From Clostridia bacterium (lineage in GTDB: Bacteria > Bacillota > Clostridia > UBA1381 > UBA9506), in assembly GCA_017507525.1 (NCBI GenBank), contig JAFWAT010000029.1, positions 1 through 34,497 of the forward strand: a DNA stretch of 34,497 bases. The letters run 5' to 3'. Within the stretch, counting starts at the first letter, position 1, and every line of letters starts with the position of its first letter. The notes beneath the pieces were generated by a model that saw nothing but the letters and a program-made list of their open reading frames with translations, was not told the origin of the DNA and did not search any database. Shown in pieces: positions 25,060 through 33,433 of the stretch. The position numbers were made by a program, and so were the translations under genes.

Positions 25060-25944
25060 ATGAGTACAGTAAAAAGTATGACCGGCTTCGGTCGCTGTGA
25101 GTGCATTGATGCACAAAAGAAAATGGTTATTGACTTGCGTAGTGTCAATCATCGGTATTGCGATATTAACGTAAAACTGCCTAGAATGTATATGTACTTA
25201 GAGGATAAAATCAAAGAGTATGTGGGCAAGCGTGTTCGTCGCGGTAAGATTGATGTATCGTTATATTTTGAAAGCTACGTCAGCCAGAACAAAGCGATTT
25301 CGCTGGATAAGGACCTTTTAAAAAATTATTATGAGGTTTTGACGGAAATTCGCGAAACCTGTAATATCCGCTATGAAATCGGTCTTTCCGACCTGACGCG
25401 TTTTTCTGAAATTTTTATCGCCCGTCAGGAAGAGGAAGACCAGGAAGCCGTTTGGCAGATGGTTTTAGAGTGCCTTACAAAAGCTGTGGATGATTTTGAA
25501 GCTATGCGCAAGCGGGAAGGAAAGCGCATGGTAGAAGATTTGCGCCTTCGCGCATCTAATGTGCTTTCAGATTTGGAGAAGGTTGAGGTGCTGGCAGACA
25601 AAATGGCAGATGGTTATGCACAGCGCCTGCGTGAACGTATGAAAGAGCTTTTAGAGGATGTTCCTGTAGATGAACCCCGGTTTTTAACAGAGGTTGCCTT
25701 AATGGCAGACAGAGTTTGCGTCAGCGAGGAAACCGTTCGACTGCGGAGCCACTTTCATGAACTGGAAAACATTTTAGGCGAAGCAGAAGGCATTGGCAGA
25801 AAGCTGGACTTTTTAGTGCAGGAAATGAACCGTGAGGTTAACACCATTGGTTCTAAGGCGAATGATTTACAGATTTCTAAGCTGGTTGTGAACATGAAGG
25901 CAGAAATCGAAAAATTAAGAGAACAAATTCAGAATATTGAATAA
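25060..25944 (+). CDS. yicC: YicC-family endoribonuclease
   Basis: YicC/YloC-type endoribonuclease of 294 aa. Visible hallmarks are the N-terminal [17 protein letters not shown], the [17 protein letters not shown] block (about 27-43), [13 protein letters not shown], and the C-terminal [32 protein letters not shown] with the conserved acidic and Arg residues. Escherichia coli YicC degrades some small RNAs; the targets here are unknown. The yicC-remA-gmk-rpoZ order is conserved in Bacillota. AGAAGG precedes the ATG at 25060. Confidence 0.94.
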   Translation: MSTVKSMTGFGRCECIDAQKKMVIDLRSVNHRYCDINVKLPRMYMYLEDKIKEYVGKRVRRGKIDVSLYFESYVSQNKAISLDKDLLKNYYEVLTEIRETCNIRYEIGLSDLTRFSEIFIARQEEEDQEAVWQMVLECLTKAVDDFEAMRKREGKRMVEDLRLRASNVLSDLEKVEVLADKMADGYAQRLRERMKELLEDVPVDEPRFLTEVALMADRVCVSEETVRLRSHFHELENILGEAEGIGRKLDFLVQEMNREVNTIGSKANDLQISKLVVNMKAEIEKLREQIQNIE

Positions 25945-25958
25945 AAGAGGGAACAGCC

Positions 25959-26234
25959 ATGAAACTTATTAACATTGGATTTGGCAACATTGTATCTTCA
26001 GAGCGCTTAGTTGCCGTTGTTTCTCCTGAGTCTGCACCCATTAAGCGCATGGTGCAGGAGGCAAGAGAGAGAAGTATGCTAATTGATGCAACTTACGGTC
26101 GCCGTACCCGTGCGGTTATTATTATGGATAGCGACCATATCGTGCTGTCAGCCTTGCAGCCGACCACTGTTGCAAATCGCTTACATGACAATGGTGACGT
26201 GCTGCTTGAGGAGGAAGAGGAAGATGAAGAATAA
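25959..26234 (+). CDS. remA: RemA-family DNA-binding regulator (DUF370)
   Basis: Small (91 aa) DNA-binding protein; in B. subtilis RemA forms ring-like oligomers and activates matrix and osmoprotection genes. The sequence [20 protein letters not shown] with [40 protein letters not shown] matches the family well, including the Arg-rich DNA-binding surface. The C-terminus ends in an unusual acidic run ([10 protein letters not shown]) whose codons double as the SD for gmk. It overlaps gmk by 11 nt. Expect a housekeeping regulatory role; targets unknown. Confidence 0.93.
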   Translation: MKLINIGFGNIVSSERLVAVVSPESAPIKRMVQEARERSMLIDATYGRRTRAVIIMDSDHIVLSALQPTTVANRLHDNGDVLLEEEEEDEE

Positions 26235-26853
26235 AGGTCTTTTATTAGTGGTTTCCGGTCCTTCCGGCGCTGGTAAGGGAACGGTTTGCAAAGCACTGAT
26301 GGACAAGCATCCTGAGGTTTGTATGTCTGTTTCAGCAACCACCCGAAAGCCCCGCCCGGGTGAGGCAGATGGTGTGAACTACTACTTTTTGGAAGAAAAT
26401 CAGTTTCGCTTAATGATTGAAAATCATGAGTTTATTGAATGGGCATGCTTCTGCCAGAATTATTACGGCACACCAAAGAAAAAGGTGGAAGACCTTTTGG
26501 CAGAGGGCAAGGATGTGATTTTGGAAATTGAAGTGCAGGGTGCCATACAGGTAAAGAGCAAGTTTCCTGAAGCTGTTTTCATTTTTGTTATGCCCCCCTC
26601 TTTAGATGAACTCAGAAAGCGCTTGTCCGGCAGAGGGACAGAAACCCCTGAGGTGGTGGAAGAGCGTTTGAAAACCGCCCTGTGGGAATGCTCGAATATG
26701 GAAAAATATAATTACATATTAATAAATGATGATGTAAATGATGCGGCTGACCGTTTTGCGGCGATTATTCAAGCTGAAAAAATGAGAATCGAACGGAACG
26801 GGCAGTGGATTCAAGATATATGTAAAGCAAAAGAAAGGACTGATATTTTATGA
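26224..26853 (+). CDS. gmk: Guanylate kinase
   Basis: Phosphorylates GMP to GDP with ATP. From ATG 26224 the product is 209 aa: P-loop GPSGAGKGT (12-20), the GMP-binding [20 protein letters not shown] and [17 protein letters not shown], then [13 protein letters not shown] and the lid [14 protein letters not shown] 26224 is chosen because it fits family length; the GAGGAAGAGGAAG run just upstream (within remA) acts as SD. A frame-open extension upstream is antisense to family expectation. Its TGA overlaps the rpoZ start (ATGA). Confidence 0.96.
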   Translation: MKNKGLLLVVSGPSGAGKGTVCKALMDKHPEVCMSVSATTRKPRPGEADGVNYYFLEENQFRLMIENHEFIEWACFCQNYYGTPKKKVEDLLAEGKDVILEIEVQGAIQVKSKFPEAVFIFVMPPSLDELRKRLSGRGTETPEVVEERLKTALWECSNMEKYNYILINDDVNDAADRFAAIIQAEKMRIERNGQWIQDICKAKERTDIL

Positions 26854-27167
26854 TGCTGTATCCTTCTATTATGGATTTGATGGAAAAGGCAGGCAACCGT
26901 TATTCTTTGGTGATTGCAGCTTCTAAGCGTGCAAGAGACATTTTGGAGGACGCAAAAGACGAAATGGCAAACATTGACGGTGCAAGAAGCATTACCAAAG
27001 CAGTGGAAGAAATTGCTGAAGGTGAAATTTTAATTGTGAATGAAACAAAAGAGCAGGAGCTGGAGCGCGAGGCTGAATACCAGGCAAAGGTTGATGCTTT
27101 GGAAGCTGCTGAGCAAAAGCAGGCAGAAGAAGCGTTAAAAGCTACTGAACCAACTGAAGCAGAATAA
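26850..27167 (+). CDS. rpoZ: DNA-directed RNA polymerase omega subunit
   Basis: Small RNA polymerase subunit that chaperones beta' and supports assembly, 105 aa. The core [30 protein letters not shown], with ARSITKAVEEIAEGEI, fits the family. The last 40 residues are a Glu/Ala/Gln-rich helical tail (LEREAEYQAKVDALEAAEQ) that is longer than in E. coli. It starts in the gmk stop (ATGA) with AAAGGA 10 nt upstream. The MM start leaves 26853 as an alternative. Confidence 0.93.
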   Translation: MMLYPSIMDLMEKAGNRYSLVIAASKRARDILEDAKDEMANIDGARSITKAVEEIAEGEILIVNETKEQELEREAEYQAKVDALEAAEQKQAEEALKATEPTEAE

Positions 27168-27180
27168 GGGTGAGAGTTCT

Positions 27181-28502
27181 TTGAATATCGGAATTGTATC
27201 ACTGGGGTGTGCAAAAAATCTGGTTGACACAGAGGTTATGCTGGGCTTTTAGACGGCGACGGTCACAAAATTGTGGCAGATCCGCAGGAAGCAGATGTGA
27301 TTATTGTTAATACCTGTGCTTTCATTGACTCGGCGAAGGAGGAATCCATACAGACGATTTTAGAGATGGCAGCTTATAAAGAAGACCGCTGTCAGCTTTT
27401 AATTGTCTGCGGTTGCTTAGCTGAGCGGTATCGTGATGAAATTCTTCGGGAACTACCGGAGGTAGATGCTGTGGTGGGCACCGGCGATTATGCCAAAATC
27501 GCCGATGTTGTCCGTCAGGCAAATCTGGGCGAGCAGGTGGTTTTATATGGTCACATGAATGAACCCCTAGCAGAAGAGAATCGTATGCTGGCAACGCCGG
27601 GTTATATGGCATATTGTAAAATTGCCGATGGCTGTGATAATCTATGCACTTATTGCATCATTCCCCAGCTTCGGGGCAGTTACCGCAGCCGCCGGATGGA
27701 GGATATTGTTTCTGAAGCTGAAAGATTAGCAGAGGGTGGCGTTCGTGAACTTATTATTATTGCGCAGGACACATCCCGTTACGGTATTGACCTGTACGGT
27801 GCATATATGCTGCCGGAGCTTTTAAGGCGCCTTTGTGCCATAGAAAAGCTTCATTGGGTGCGGGTTTTATATTTGTATCCCGAAATGATTACAGATGAGC
27901 TGATTGATGTTTTTGCAAGGGAAGAAAAGCTTGTTAAATACATGGATATTCCCATTCAGCATGCAGACAGTCAGGTTCTTAGACGTATGGGCAGACACCT
28001 GAATCATGAGGATTTGACTACGCTGATTAAAAAGCTGAGAAGCCGTGTGCCTGGTATTGTGCTTCGTACAACGGTGATTGCCGGTTTTCCGGGAGAAACA
28101 GAGGAGCAGTTTGAAACCCTGCTTTCCTTTGTCTGCGATATGCGGTTTGACCGTTTGGGTGCTTTTGCCTATTCTCAGGAGGACGGCACACCGGCGGCGA
28201 AGCTGCCTGACCAGTTATCAGAAGACATTAAAAATGAAAGAGCCGGTAAAGTTTTAGCTGTGCAAGAGGAGATTTCACTCTCTTTGCAGATGGATAAAAT
28301 CGGCACCCTCATGGAGGTTTTGGTTGAGGGCTATGAGGAGGAGAGCCTGATGTATTTCGGGCGTTCTGCCGGCGATGCACCGGAGGTAGATAACACCGTG
28401 TATTTTGCTTCAGAGGATGAGCATGCGCCGGGGGATTTTGTGATGGTTAAAATTCTCAATGCCGACACCTATGAACTGGTAGGGAGCGCAGTCTTAGAGT
28501 AG
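27181..28502 (+). pseudogene. rimO: Ribosomal protein S12 methylthiotransferase RimO, one-base frameshift
   Basis: Radical SAM enzyme that methylthiolates Asp88 of ribosomal protein S12. The start TTG 27181 gives MNIGIVSLGCAKNLVDTEVM and then LGF followed by TAG at 27250-27252. The rest resumes in the -1 frame as LDGDGHKIVADPQEADVIIVNTCAFIDSAKEES. One extra T in the T4 run at 27247-27250 would restore a 440-aa RimO. Downstream are the first-domain Cys (VNTCAF, VCGCLAER), the radical SAM motif CDNLCTYC and a C-terminal TRAM domain. The lesion is at a homopolymer, so a sequencing or assembly error is plausible; a genuine pseudogene is possible. The TTG start has AAGGGTGAG upstream. Confidence 0.92.
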
Positions 28503-28517
28503 AAAGGAGCCATGGGT

Positions 28518-29042
28518 ATGAATACCCCGAATAAATTAACACTTTTGCGTGTGGTGATGGTGCCACTGTTTATGGTTTTTATGATGTATGAATGGTTTCC
28601 GCAGAGCCGTTTGGTTGCGACAGCCGTTTTTGTGCTGGCATTTGCAACTGATTGGCTTGATGGCTACCTTGCCAGAAAAAACAATCAGGTGACCAATTTC
28701 GGAAAAATTATGGATCCTTTAGCAGATAAAATGCTGACAACGGCGGCGCTGGTTTGCCTAAATGCAGCCGGAGATGTTTCAGCCTGGGTTACCGTGATTA
28801 TTTTAGCCCGGGAATTTATTGTATCCGGGGTGCGGATTGCAGCAGCTTCTGAGGGCAATGTGATTGCCGCAAGCATCTGGGGCAAGATTAAAACCATGTG
28901 GCAGTTTATTGCGCTGACACTGATTCTTTGCTTCGGTAAGAATGTTTTTACCGATATTGGAATTTGGTTGGCTGCCGTTTTGACAATTGTGTCCGGTGTG
29001 GATTATTTAGTTAAGAATGCAAAGTTTTTATCTATGAAATAA
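28518..29042 (+). CDS. pgsA: CDP-diacylglycerol-glycerol-3-phosphate 3-phosphatidyltransferase
   Basis: Membrane enzyme that makes phosphatidylglycerol phosphate from CDP-diacylglycerol. The 174-aa protein has about five hydrophobic helices and the CDP-alcohol phosphotransferase motif with D45, D48, G49, A52, R53, G62, D66 and D70 (DWLDGYLAR, then FGKIMDPLADK). The start ATG 28518 is 9 nt from AAAGGAG, while ATG 28512 would be only 3 nt away. It follows rimO by 15 nt, a pairing common in Clostridia, where ftsK and ygiQ are often nearby; here they are elsewhere in the window. Confidence 0.95.
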   Translation: MNTPNKLTLLRVVMVPLFMVFMMYEWFPQSRLVATAVFVLAFATDWLDGYLARKNNQVTNFGKIMDPLADKMLTTAALVCLNAAGDVSAWVTVIILAREFIVSGVRIAAASEGNVIAASIWGKIKTMWQFIALTLILCFGKNVFTDIGIWLAAVLTIVSGVDYLVKNAKFLSMK

Positions 29043-29082
29043 TTTTATTCATATTCTACGGTAAAGAAAGGGAAAGATGACA

Positions 29083-30390
29083 ATGGAAAGATATTATCAA
29101 CCCGACATAGAATGTGCTTCCCGTGAGCAGATTCGTGCCTGGCAAAGTGAACGTTTAGTGGCGCAGGTTGCACATGTTTATAAAAACGTTCCGTACTATC
29201 GGAATTTGATGGATGAAAAGGGTGTAACACCGGCAGATATTCAGTCGGTTGATGATTTACATAAGCTTCCGTTTTTAACCAAGAATGACTTGCGTGAAGC
29301 CTATCCTTATGGACTTTTGGCAATGCCTCTTTCAGATTGTGTCCGTATTCAGTCCACCAGCGGAACAACGGGAAAACGCGTTGTGGCGTTTTACACTCAG
29401 CATGACCTTGACCTTTGGGAAGAATGCTGTGCCCGTGCCCTGATGGCTGCCGGTGCAACCAATGAAGATGTGGTGCAGGTTTGCTACGGCTATGGGTTGT
29501 TTACAGGCGGTCCCGGTTTAAATGGCGGTTCTCACAAGGTGGGTTCTTTAACCCTGCCTATGTCCTCCGGTAATACAGACCGTCAGCTACAGTTTATGTG
29601 TGATTTAGGCGCAACGGTTCTTTGCTGTACCCCCTCTTATGCAGCCTATCTTGCTGAGAGCATTCATGAACAGGGCCTGCGTGACCAGATTCAGTTAAAA
29701 AGCGGTATTTTCGGAGCAGAAGCCTGGAGCGAGGCAATGCGCCGTGATATTCAGGAAAAACTGGGCATTAAAGCCTATGATATTTATGGATTAACGGAAA
29801 TTTCCGGTCCCGGCGTTGCGTTTGAATGTAGCGCACAGACCGGTATGCATATTAATGAAGACCATTTTATTGCTGAAATTATTGACCCCGAAACCGGTGA
29901 GGTTCTGCCGGATGGTGAAAAGGGTGAGCTGGTATTTACAACCATTACCAAGCAGGCATTTCCCATGATGCGTTACCGTACCCGTGATATCTGTATTTTA
30001 ACCCGCGAAAAATGTTCCTGTGGCAGAACTCATGTTAAAATGTGTAAACCCATGGGCAGAAGCGATGATATGCTGATTGTTAAGGGTGTTAATGTATTCC
30101 CGTCGCAGATTGAGTCTGTTTTAATTGCCAAGGGTTATCCTGCAAACTATCAAATTATTGTAAGTCGTGAAAACAACAGCGATAAGCTTGAGGTTCAGGT
30201 GGAAATGACGCCGGAAATGTTCTCTGACACGGTTCGTGAAATTGCAACAAAAGAAAAGGAACTCATTGATGCCTTAAAAGCCATGCTGGGTATTTATGCA
30301 AAGGTTCAGCTTGTTGCGCCTAAAACAATTACCCGCAGCGAAGGCAAGGCAGTTCGTGTTATTGATAAGAGAAATCTATACGATAATTAA
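29083..30390 (+). CDS. Phenylacetate-CoA ligase family protein (PaaK-like)
   Basis: AMP-forming adenylating enzyme that ligates CoA to phenylacetate or a related aryl acid. The 435-aa protein begins MERYYQPDIECASREQIRAW, then shows the P-loop SGTTGKRVVAFYT, the YGYGLFTGGPGLNGG block, the AMP-site IYGLTEISGPGVAFEC and the hinge GRSDDMLIVKGVNVFPSQIE. The usual partner, indolepyruvate ferredoxin oxidoreductase (iorAB), and the paa pathway are not in the window, so the substrate is uncertain. ATG 29083 is preferred to 29077, since AAAGGGA lies 9 nt before it. It stands between pgsA and the rpsF promoter. Confidence 0.88.
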   Translation: MERYYQPDIECASREQIRAWQSERLVAQVAHVYKNVPYYRNLMDEKGVTPADIQSVDDLHKLPFLTKNDLREAYPYGLLAMPLSDCVRIQSTSGTTGKRVVAFYTQHDLDLWEECCARALMAAGATNEDVVQVCYGYGLFTGGPGLNGGSHKVGSLTLPMSSGNTDRQLQFMCDLGATVLCCTPSYAAYLAESIHEQGLRDQIQLKSGIFGAEAWSEAMRRDIQEKLGIKAYDIYGLTEISGPGVAFECSAQTGMHINEDHFIAEIIDPETGEVLPDGEKGELVFTTITKQAFPMMRYRTRDICILTREKCSCGRTHVKMCKPMGRSDDMLIVKGVNVFPSQIESVLIAKGYPANYQIIVSRENNSDKLEVQVEMTPEMFSDTVREIATKEKELIDALKAMLGIYAKVQLVAPKTITRSEGKAVRVIDKRNLYDN

Positions 30391-30404
30391 TTGGGAAAAA
30401 GTTC

Positions 30405-30433
30405 TTGACAAAAATGTTTTTGTCATATATAAT
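30405..30433 (+). promoter_or_regulatory. Consensus sigma-A promoter of rpsF-ssb-rpsR
   Basis: Perfect TTGACA (30405-30410), 17-nt spacer, perfect TATAAT (30428-30433). Inside it lies an inverted repeat TGACAAAAA-TG-TTTTTGTCA (30406-30425). Confidence 0.9.
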
Positions 30434-30440
30434 TATACTG

Positions 30441-30493
30441 TTATATCATGCTTTGTGATATAAGTATCCTTGCCCTTAGCAAAAGCTATGGGC
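30441..30493 (+). ncRNA. Leader of rpsF with two hairpins
   Basis: Hairpin 1: TTATATCA (30441-30448) with TGATATAA (30456-30463). Hairpin 2: GCCC-T-TAGC (30472-30480), AAAA loop, GCTA-T-GGGC (30485-30493), just upstream of the SD. It is in the right place for an S6:S18 autoregulatory leader, but I cannot match the published consensus. Confidence 0.45.
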
Positions 30494-30518
30494 CTAAGTC
30501 CAGAAGGAGGTGAAAAAG

Positions 30519-30833
30519 ATGATTGAAGTAATCAACAAGTACGAAACCATTTTTGTAATCGATGCTTCTTTAGAAGAAGAAAAGATTCAGGCTTTGGTTG
30601 AAAAGTTCAAATCATTAATTTCTGACGCAGGTGAAATTGAATCTGTTGATGAATGGGGTAAGCGCAGACTGGCGTATCCGATTAATGATTTAACCGAAGG
30701 CTACTATGTGTTGATTCAGTTCAGCGCCAAACCGGATTTTCCGCAGGAGCTTGAAAGAATCTACCGGATTACCGATGGCATTTTACGTGACATTGTAATC
30801 AAAAAGGAAGAAAAAAGAAAGATCAGCAAATAA
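30519..30833 (+). CDS. rpsF: 30S ribosomal protein S6
   Basis: Small-subunit protein that pairs with S18 on the platform of the 30S subunit. The 104-aa product MIEVINKYETIFVIDASLEE, with GKRRLAYPINDLTEGYYVLIQFSA, is typical. AAGGAGGTG is directly upstream, 8 nt from ATG 30519; the frame-open GTG at 30510 is inside the SD and is not the start. First gene of the rpsF-ssb-rpsR operon behind a consensus promoter. Confidence 0.97.
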   Translation: MIEVINKYETIFVIDASLEEEKIQALVEKFKSLISDAGEIESVDEWGKRRLAYPINDLTEGYYVLIQFSAKPDFPQELERIYRITDGILRDIVIKKEEKRKISK

Positions 30834-30872
30834 CAAAAGGAAACTTTTCGTATGCGGAAAGGATGAGGAAGC

Positions 30873-31322
30873 ATGAATAAAGTCGTTTTAGTGGGAAGAC
30901 TTGCTCGCGACCCGGAACTTCGGACAACCCAGTCCGGAACAGCTGTGGTTAGCTTTACAGTTGCCTGTGACAGACGTTTTGCCCGTCAGGGTGAAGAGCG
31001 TCAGGCAGATTTTATCAACTGTGTTGCCTGGAATAAAACCGCTGAATTTGTTAGCCGCTACTTTACCAAGGGTATGCGTATCGCATTAGATGGTCGCATT
31101 CAGACCCGGTCTTATGATGACCAGAATGGTAACAAACGGTACATTACAGAGGTTGTTGCAGAGGATGTTGAGTTTGCCCAAAGCAAAAATGAAAGCGGTG
31201 CTGGTGGCTATCAGGCAGATGCTCCGGCATATTCAGCGCCTCAGGCACCTGTAACGCCGCAGGCTCCGTCAGCTGATATTGACGGCTTTATGCCTGTTGA
31301 AGAGGAAGATTTACCCTTTTAA
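30873..31322 (+). CDS. ssb: Single-stranded DNA-binding protein
   Basis: Replicative SSB, 149 aa. The OB fold is clear: MNKVVLVGRLARDPELRTTQ, FINCVAWNKTAEFVSRYFTKGMRIALDGRIQTRSY, and TEVVAEDVEFAQ (to about residue 108). A Pro/Ala/Gln-rich linker follows, and the tail ends VEEEDLPF, the acidic tip that recruits replication and repair partners. Its position between rpsF and rpsR is the standard Bacillota arrangement. This is the canonical ssb; a divergent two-OB homologue is at 15872-16546. ATGAGGAAGC precedes the ATG as a modest SD. Confidence 0.97.
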   Translation: MNKVVLVGRLARDPELRTTQSGTAVVSFTVACDRRFARQGEERQADFINCVAWNKTAEFVSRYFTKGMRIALDGRIQTRSYDDQNGNKRYITEVVAEDVEFAQSKNESGAGGYQADAPAYSAPQAPVTPQAPSADIDGFMPVEEEDLPF

Positions 31323-31358
31323 TGTTTAGCGGAAGATTACCGGAAGGAGGCGTTTTAC

Positions 31359-31595
31359 ATGGCAGAAAGACCCATGAGATCCAGAAAGGCTAAGAAAAAA
31401 GTTTGTGCCTTTTGTCAGGATAAGATTGACTATATTGATTACAAAGATACAGCAAAGCTGAGACGTTTTGTATCTGAGCGTGCCAAGATTCTTCCCAGAA
31501 GAATTACCGGTACCTGTGCAAAGCATCAAAGACAGCTTACAGAGGCTATCAAGCGTGCAAGACATATCGCACTGCTGCCCTTTACCTCTGAATAG
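31359..31595 (+). CDS. rpsR: 30S ribosomal protein S18
   Basis: Small-subunit protein, 78 aa, partner of S6. The sequence has a zinc-site form with C16-A-F-C19 and C53-x-x-H56 ([15 protein letters not shown]), then [17 protein letters not shown] precedes the ATG. It is last in the operon and followed immediately by a strong terminator with a GAAA loop. Confidence 0.97.
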   Translation: MAERPMRSRKAKKKVCAFCQDKIDYIDYKDTAKLRRFVSERAKILPRRITGTCAKHQRQLTEAIKRARHIALLPFTSE

Positions 31596-31604
31596 AATGA
31601 AGTT

Positions 31605-31636
31605 AAAAACCTCGGACGAAAGTCCGGGGTTTTTTG
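31605..31636 (+). terminator. Terminator of the rpsF-ssb-rpsR operon
   Basis: AAAACCTCGGAC (31606-31617), GAAA loop, GTCCGGGGTTTT (31622-31633), one T-G pair, then T. A further hairpin, TGTGTCA/TGACACA (31635-31656), follows. Confidence 0.92.
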
Positions 31637-31667
31637 TGTCATGTTCTGTTGACACATTTTTGCAAAT

Positions 31668-31715
31668 AGAAAGAGTCTTTAGCAAAACCAAATCATTTTG
31701 CTAAAGACTCTTTCT
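31668..31715. terminator. 20-bp perfect hairpin at the end of the COG2426 gene
   Basis: AGAAAGAGTCTTTAGCAAAA (31668-31687) and its exact complement (31696-31715) flank an 8-nt loop. It lies 22 nt after the stop of the minus-strand gene. Both strands end in pyrimidine-rich TTTCT, consistent with a bidirectional terminator. Confidence 0.75.
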
Positions 31716-31737
31716 TTGCTTTCATTTACTTTCATGT

Positions 31738-32238
31738 TTATGCAAACAGGGTAATAAACCAATCTACAATAGTGCTGCCGAAAATCATAATAATCCCAGC
31801 GGTTACAACCCCGAGGGCGATAGATGGAAATGCATCCTTAAGACGCATATTCATCAGTGCTGCAAGCAGCGCACCGGTCCATGCACCGGTGCCGGGCAGA
31901 GGAATGGCAACAAAAAGATACAAACCGCCAACCTTATATTTTGTAATCTTATGGGAATTTTTTCTGACCTTGTTTTCCAACCAGTTTCCGATGGGCCGCA
32001 GGAACTTTACTTTTAAAAAGAAGTCCACAATGGGTCTGGCACATAGAATGATAAAGGGGATAGGCAGAAGATTGCCTATGACTGCCAGGGAAAATGTAAC
32101 CCAGGGGTTCATGTTGAAAAATACGCCCAAAGGAATGGCACCGCGCAGTTCAACAATGGGTAGCATAGAAACGATGAAAACAACTAATTCATTTGAAATG
32201 CCAAGAGTTTGCAAGAAAGCACGGATTGTTTCTAACAT
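31738..32238 (-). CDS. COG2426 small multidrug-export-type membrane protein
   Basis: Integral membrane protein (166 aa) of the putative small multidrug export family (COG2426). It has four to five hydrophobic helices and the motifs LPIVELRGAIPLGVFF (near 26-41) and AIPLPGTGAWTGALLAALMNM, the latter conserved in the family. The real function has not been established; the export name is historical. The start ATG 32238 has a perfect AGGAGG 8 nt upstream; the in-frame extension to 32283 runs back into thiI and is not likely. It lies 16 nt after thiI, so it is co-transcribed with it. Confidence 0.8.
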   Translation of the reverse strand: MLETIRAFLQTLGISNELVVFIVSMLPIVELRGAIPLGVFFNMNPWVTFSLAVIGNLLPIPFIILCARPIVDFFLKVKFLRPIGNWLENKVRKNSHKITKYKVGGLYLFVAIPLPGTGAWTGALLAALMNMRLKDAFPSIALGVVTAGIIMIFGSTIVDWFITLFA

Positions 32239-32254
32239 GTCGTTCCTCCTAACT

Positions 32255-33421
32255 TTATAATCGAATAATTTCGATGCCCGCAATCGCGTCAGCGATTAGC
32301 TTCTCAACATCCAGTTTTTGTTCTGATTCTATAATCCGCTCCAGCTTTGGCTTGGTATTAGGATGCTTCGGCGTAAAGATGGTGCAGCAATCCTCATAGG
32401 GGAGAATGGATGTTTCAAAAGTGCCGATTTGGCGAGCAATGGTAACAATTTCTTCTTTATCCATGCCAATCACGGGGCGAAACACCGGAAGCTGACGAAC
32501 AGCCTGATTGGTAACCGTTAAAGCCTCAACGGTTTGGCTTGCCACCTGACCGATGCTTTCACCGGTAATCAGAGCTTTTGCGCCGGTTTTTAAAGCAACC
32601 TCTTCTGCAATGCGCATCATTAGGCGACGCATAATAATGGTCAGCTGCTCAGCAGGACAGTACTTTTTGATTGCAAGCTGAGCCTCGGTAAAGGGCACAA
32701 CATGAACATCTAAACGAGGGGCATATTCAGCCAAGATTTTACCTAATGTTAATACCTTTTCCTTGGCGCGTTCACCGGTATAGGGATAAGAGAAAAAGTG
32801 AACGGCGTTTAATTTAACACCGCGCTTGGCGGTCATATAGCCTGCAACAGGACTGTCAATGCCGCCGGAGAGAAGCAGGGTTGCCTTAGAGTTAGAGCCT
32901 ACCGGCATGCCGCCTGCACCTTTCACACGACCGCAATATACATAGGCATATTCCTCCCGAACTTCAACCATGACGGTTTCTTCAGGGTGGTTCACATCTA
33001 CCGTCAGATGGGGAAACGCATCGTGCAAGTAGCCACCAACCTCACGGCAAATTTCGGGCGAGGTCATGGGGAACTTTTTGTCAGCACGCTTAGCCTCCAC
33101 CTTAAAAGAGTGAATCCGGTTTAAAACAGGCGCCAGCACCTCTGCAGCACCTTTTTGCATGCCCTCAAGGTCCTTCGGCAGACAATAAGCACGGGTGACG
33201 GACGTGATGCCGAACACCTTCGTCATGCGACGGATAATTTCATCAATTAACGCTGCGTCCTCCGGCTCAACATATATGGTTGCCTGGGCGCGATGCACAG
33301 TGCCTTTAAAGTCCTTCGGCAGAGCATCCTTAATGTTTTTCACCAAGGCTTCTTCAAAAAAAGGACGGTTTAATCCCTTTAAAATAATTTCTCCGTATTT
33401 AATCAAAACAAGCTGTTTCAC
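32255..33421 (-). CDS. thiI: tRNA 4-thiouridine synthase ThiI
   Basis: Sulfurates U8 of tRNA, using a persulfide from an IscS-type desulfurase. The 388-aa protein has an N-terminal ferredoxin-like/THUMP part (about 1-165, with KYGEIILKGLNR), then the PP-loop SGGIDSP (185-191) and the sulfurtransferase part with GESIGQVASQTVEAL and EDCCTIFTPKHP. It lacks the C-terminal rhodanese domain of E. coli ThiI, as usual in Bacillota, where a NifS/NifZ-like partner is often adjacent; none is adjacent here. GTG start at 33421, with GGAGG 6 nt upstream. The methyltransferase gene is 12 nt upstream. Confidence 0.95.
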   Translation of the reverse strand: MKQLVLIKYGEIILKGLNRPFFEEALVKNIKDALPKDFKGTVHRAQATIYVEPEDAALIDEIIRRMTKVFGITSVTRAYCLPKDLEGMQKGAAEVLAPVLNRIHSFKVEAKRADKKFPMTSPEICREVGGYLHDAFPHLTVDVNHPEETVMVEVREEYAYVYCGRVKGAGGMPVGSNSKATLLLSGGIDSPVAGYMTAKRGVKLNAVHFFSYPYTGERAKEKVLTLGKILAEYAPRLDVHVVPFTEAQLAIKKYCPAEQLTIIMRRLMMRIAEEVALKTGAKALITGESIGQVASQTVEALTVTNQAVRQLPVFRPVIGMDKEEIVTIARQIGTFETSILPYEDCCTIFTPKHPNTKPKLERIIESEQKLDVEKLIADAIAGIEIIRL

Positions 33422-33433
33422 GTTGTTCCTCCA

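Noticed and set aside
27241-27254. Programmed -1 frameshift in rimO
   Set aside because: No X-XXY-YYZ slippery heptamer in the right register, and Phe tRNA on TTT would have to re-pair on CTT. RimO is not known to be made by frameshifting.
29083-30390. A phenylacetate degradation cluster
   Set aside because: Only the CoA ligase is present; neighbours are pgsA and the rpsF operon, so there is no pathway context.
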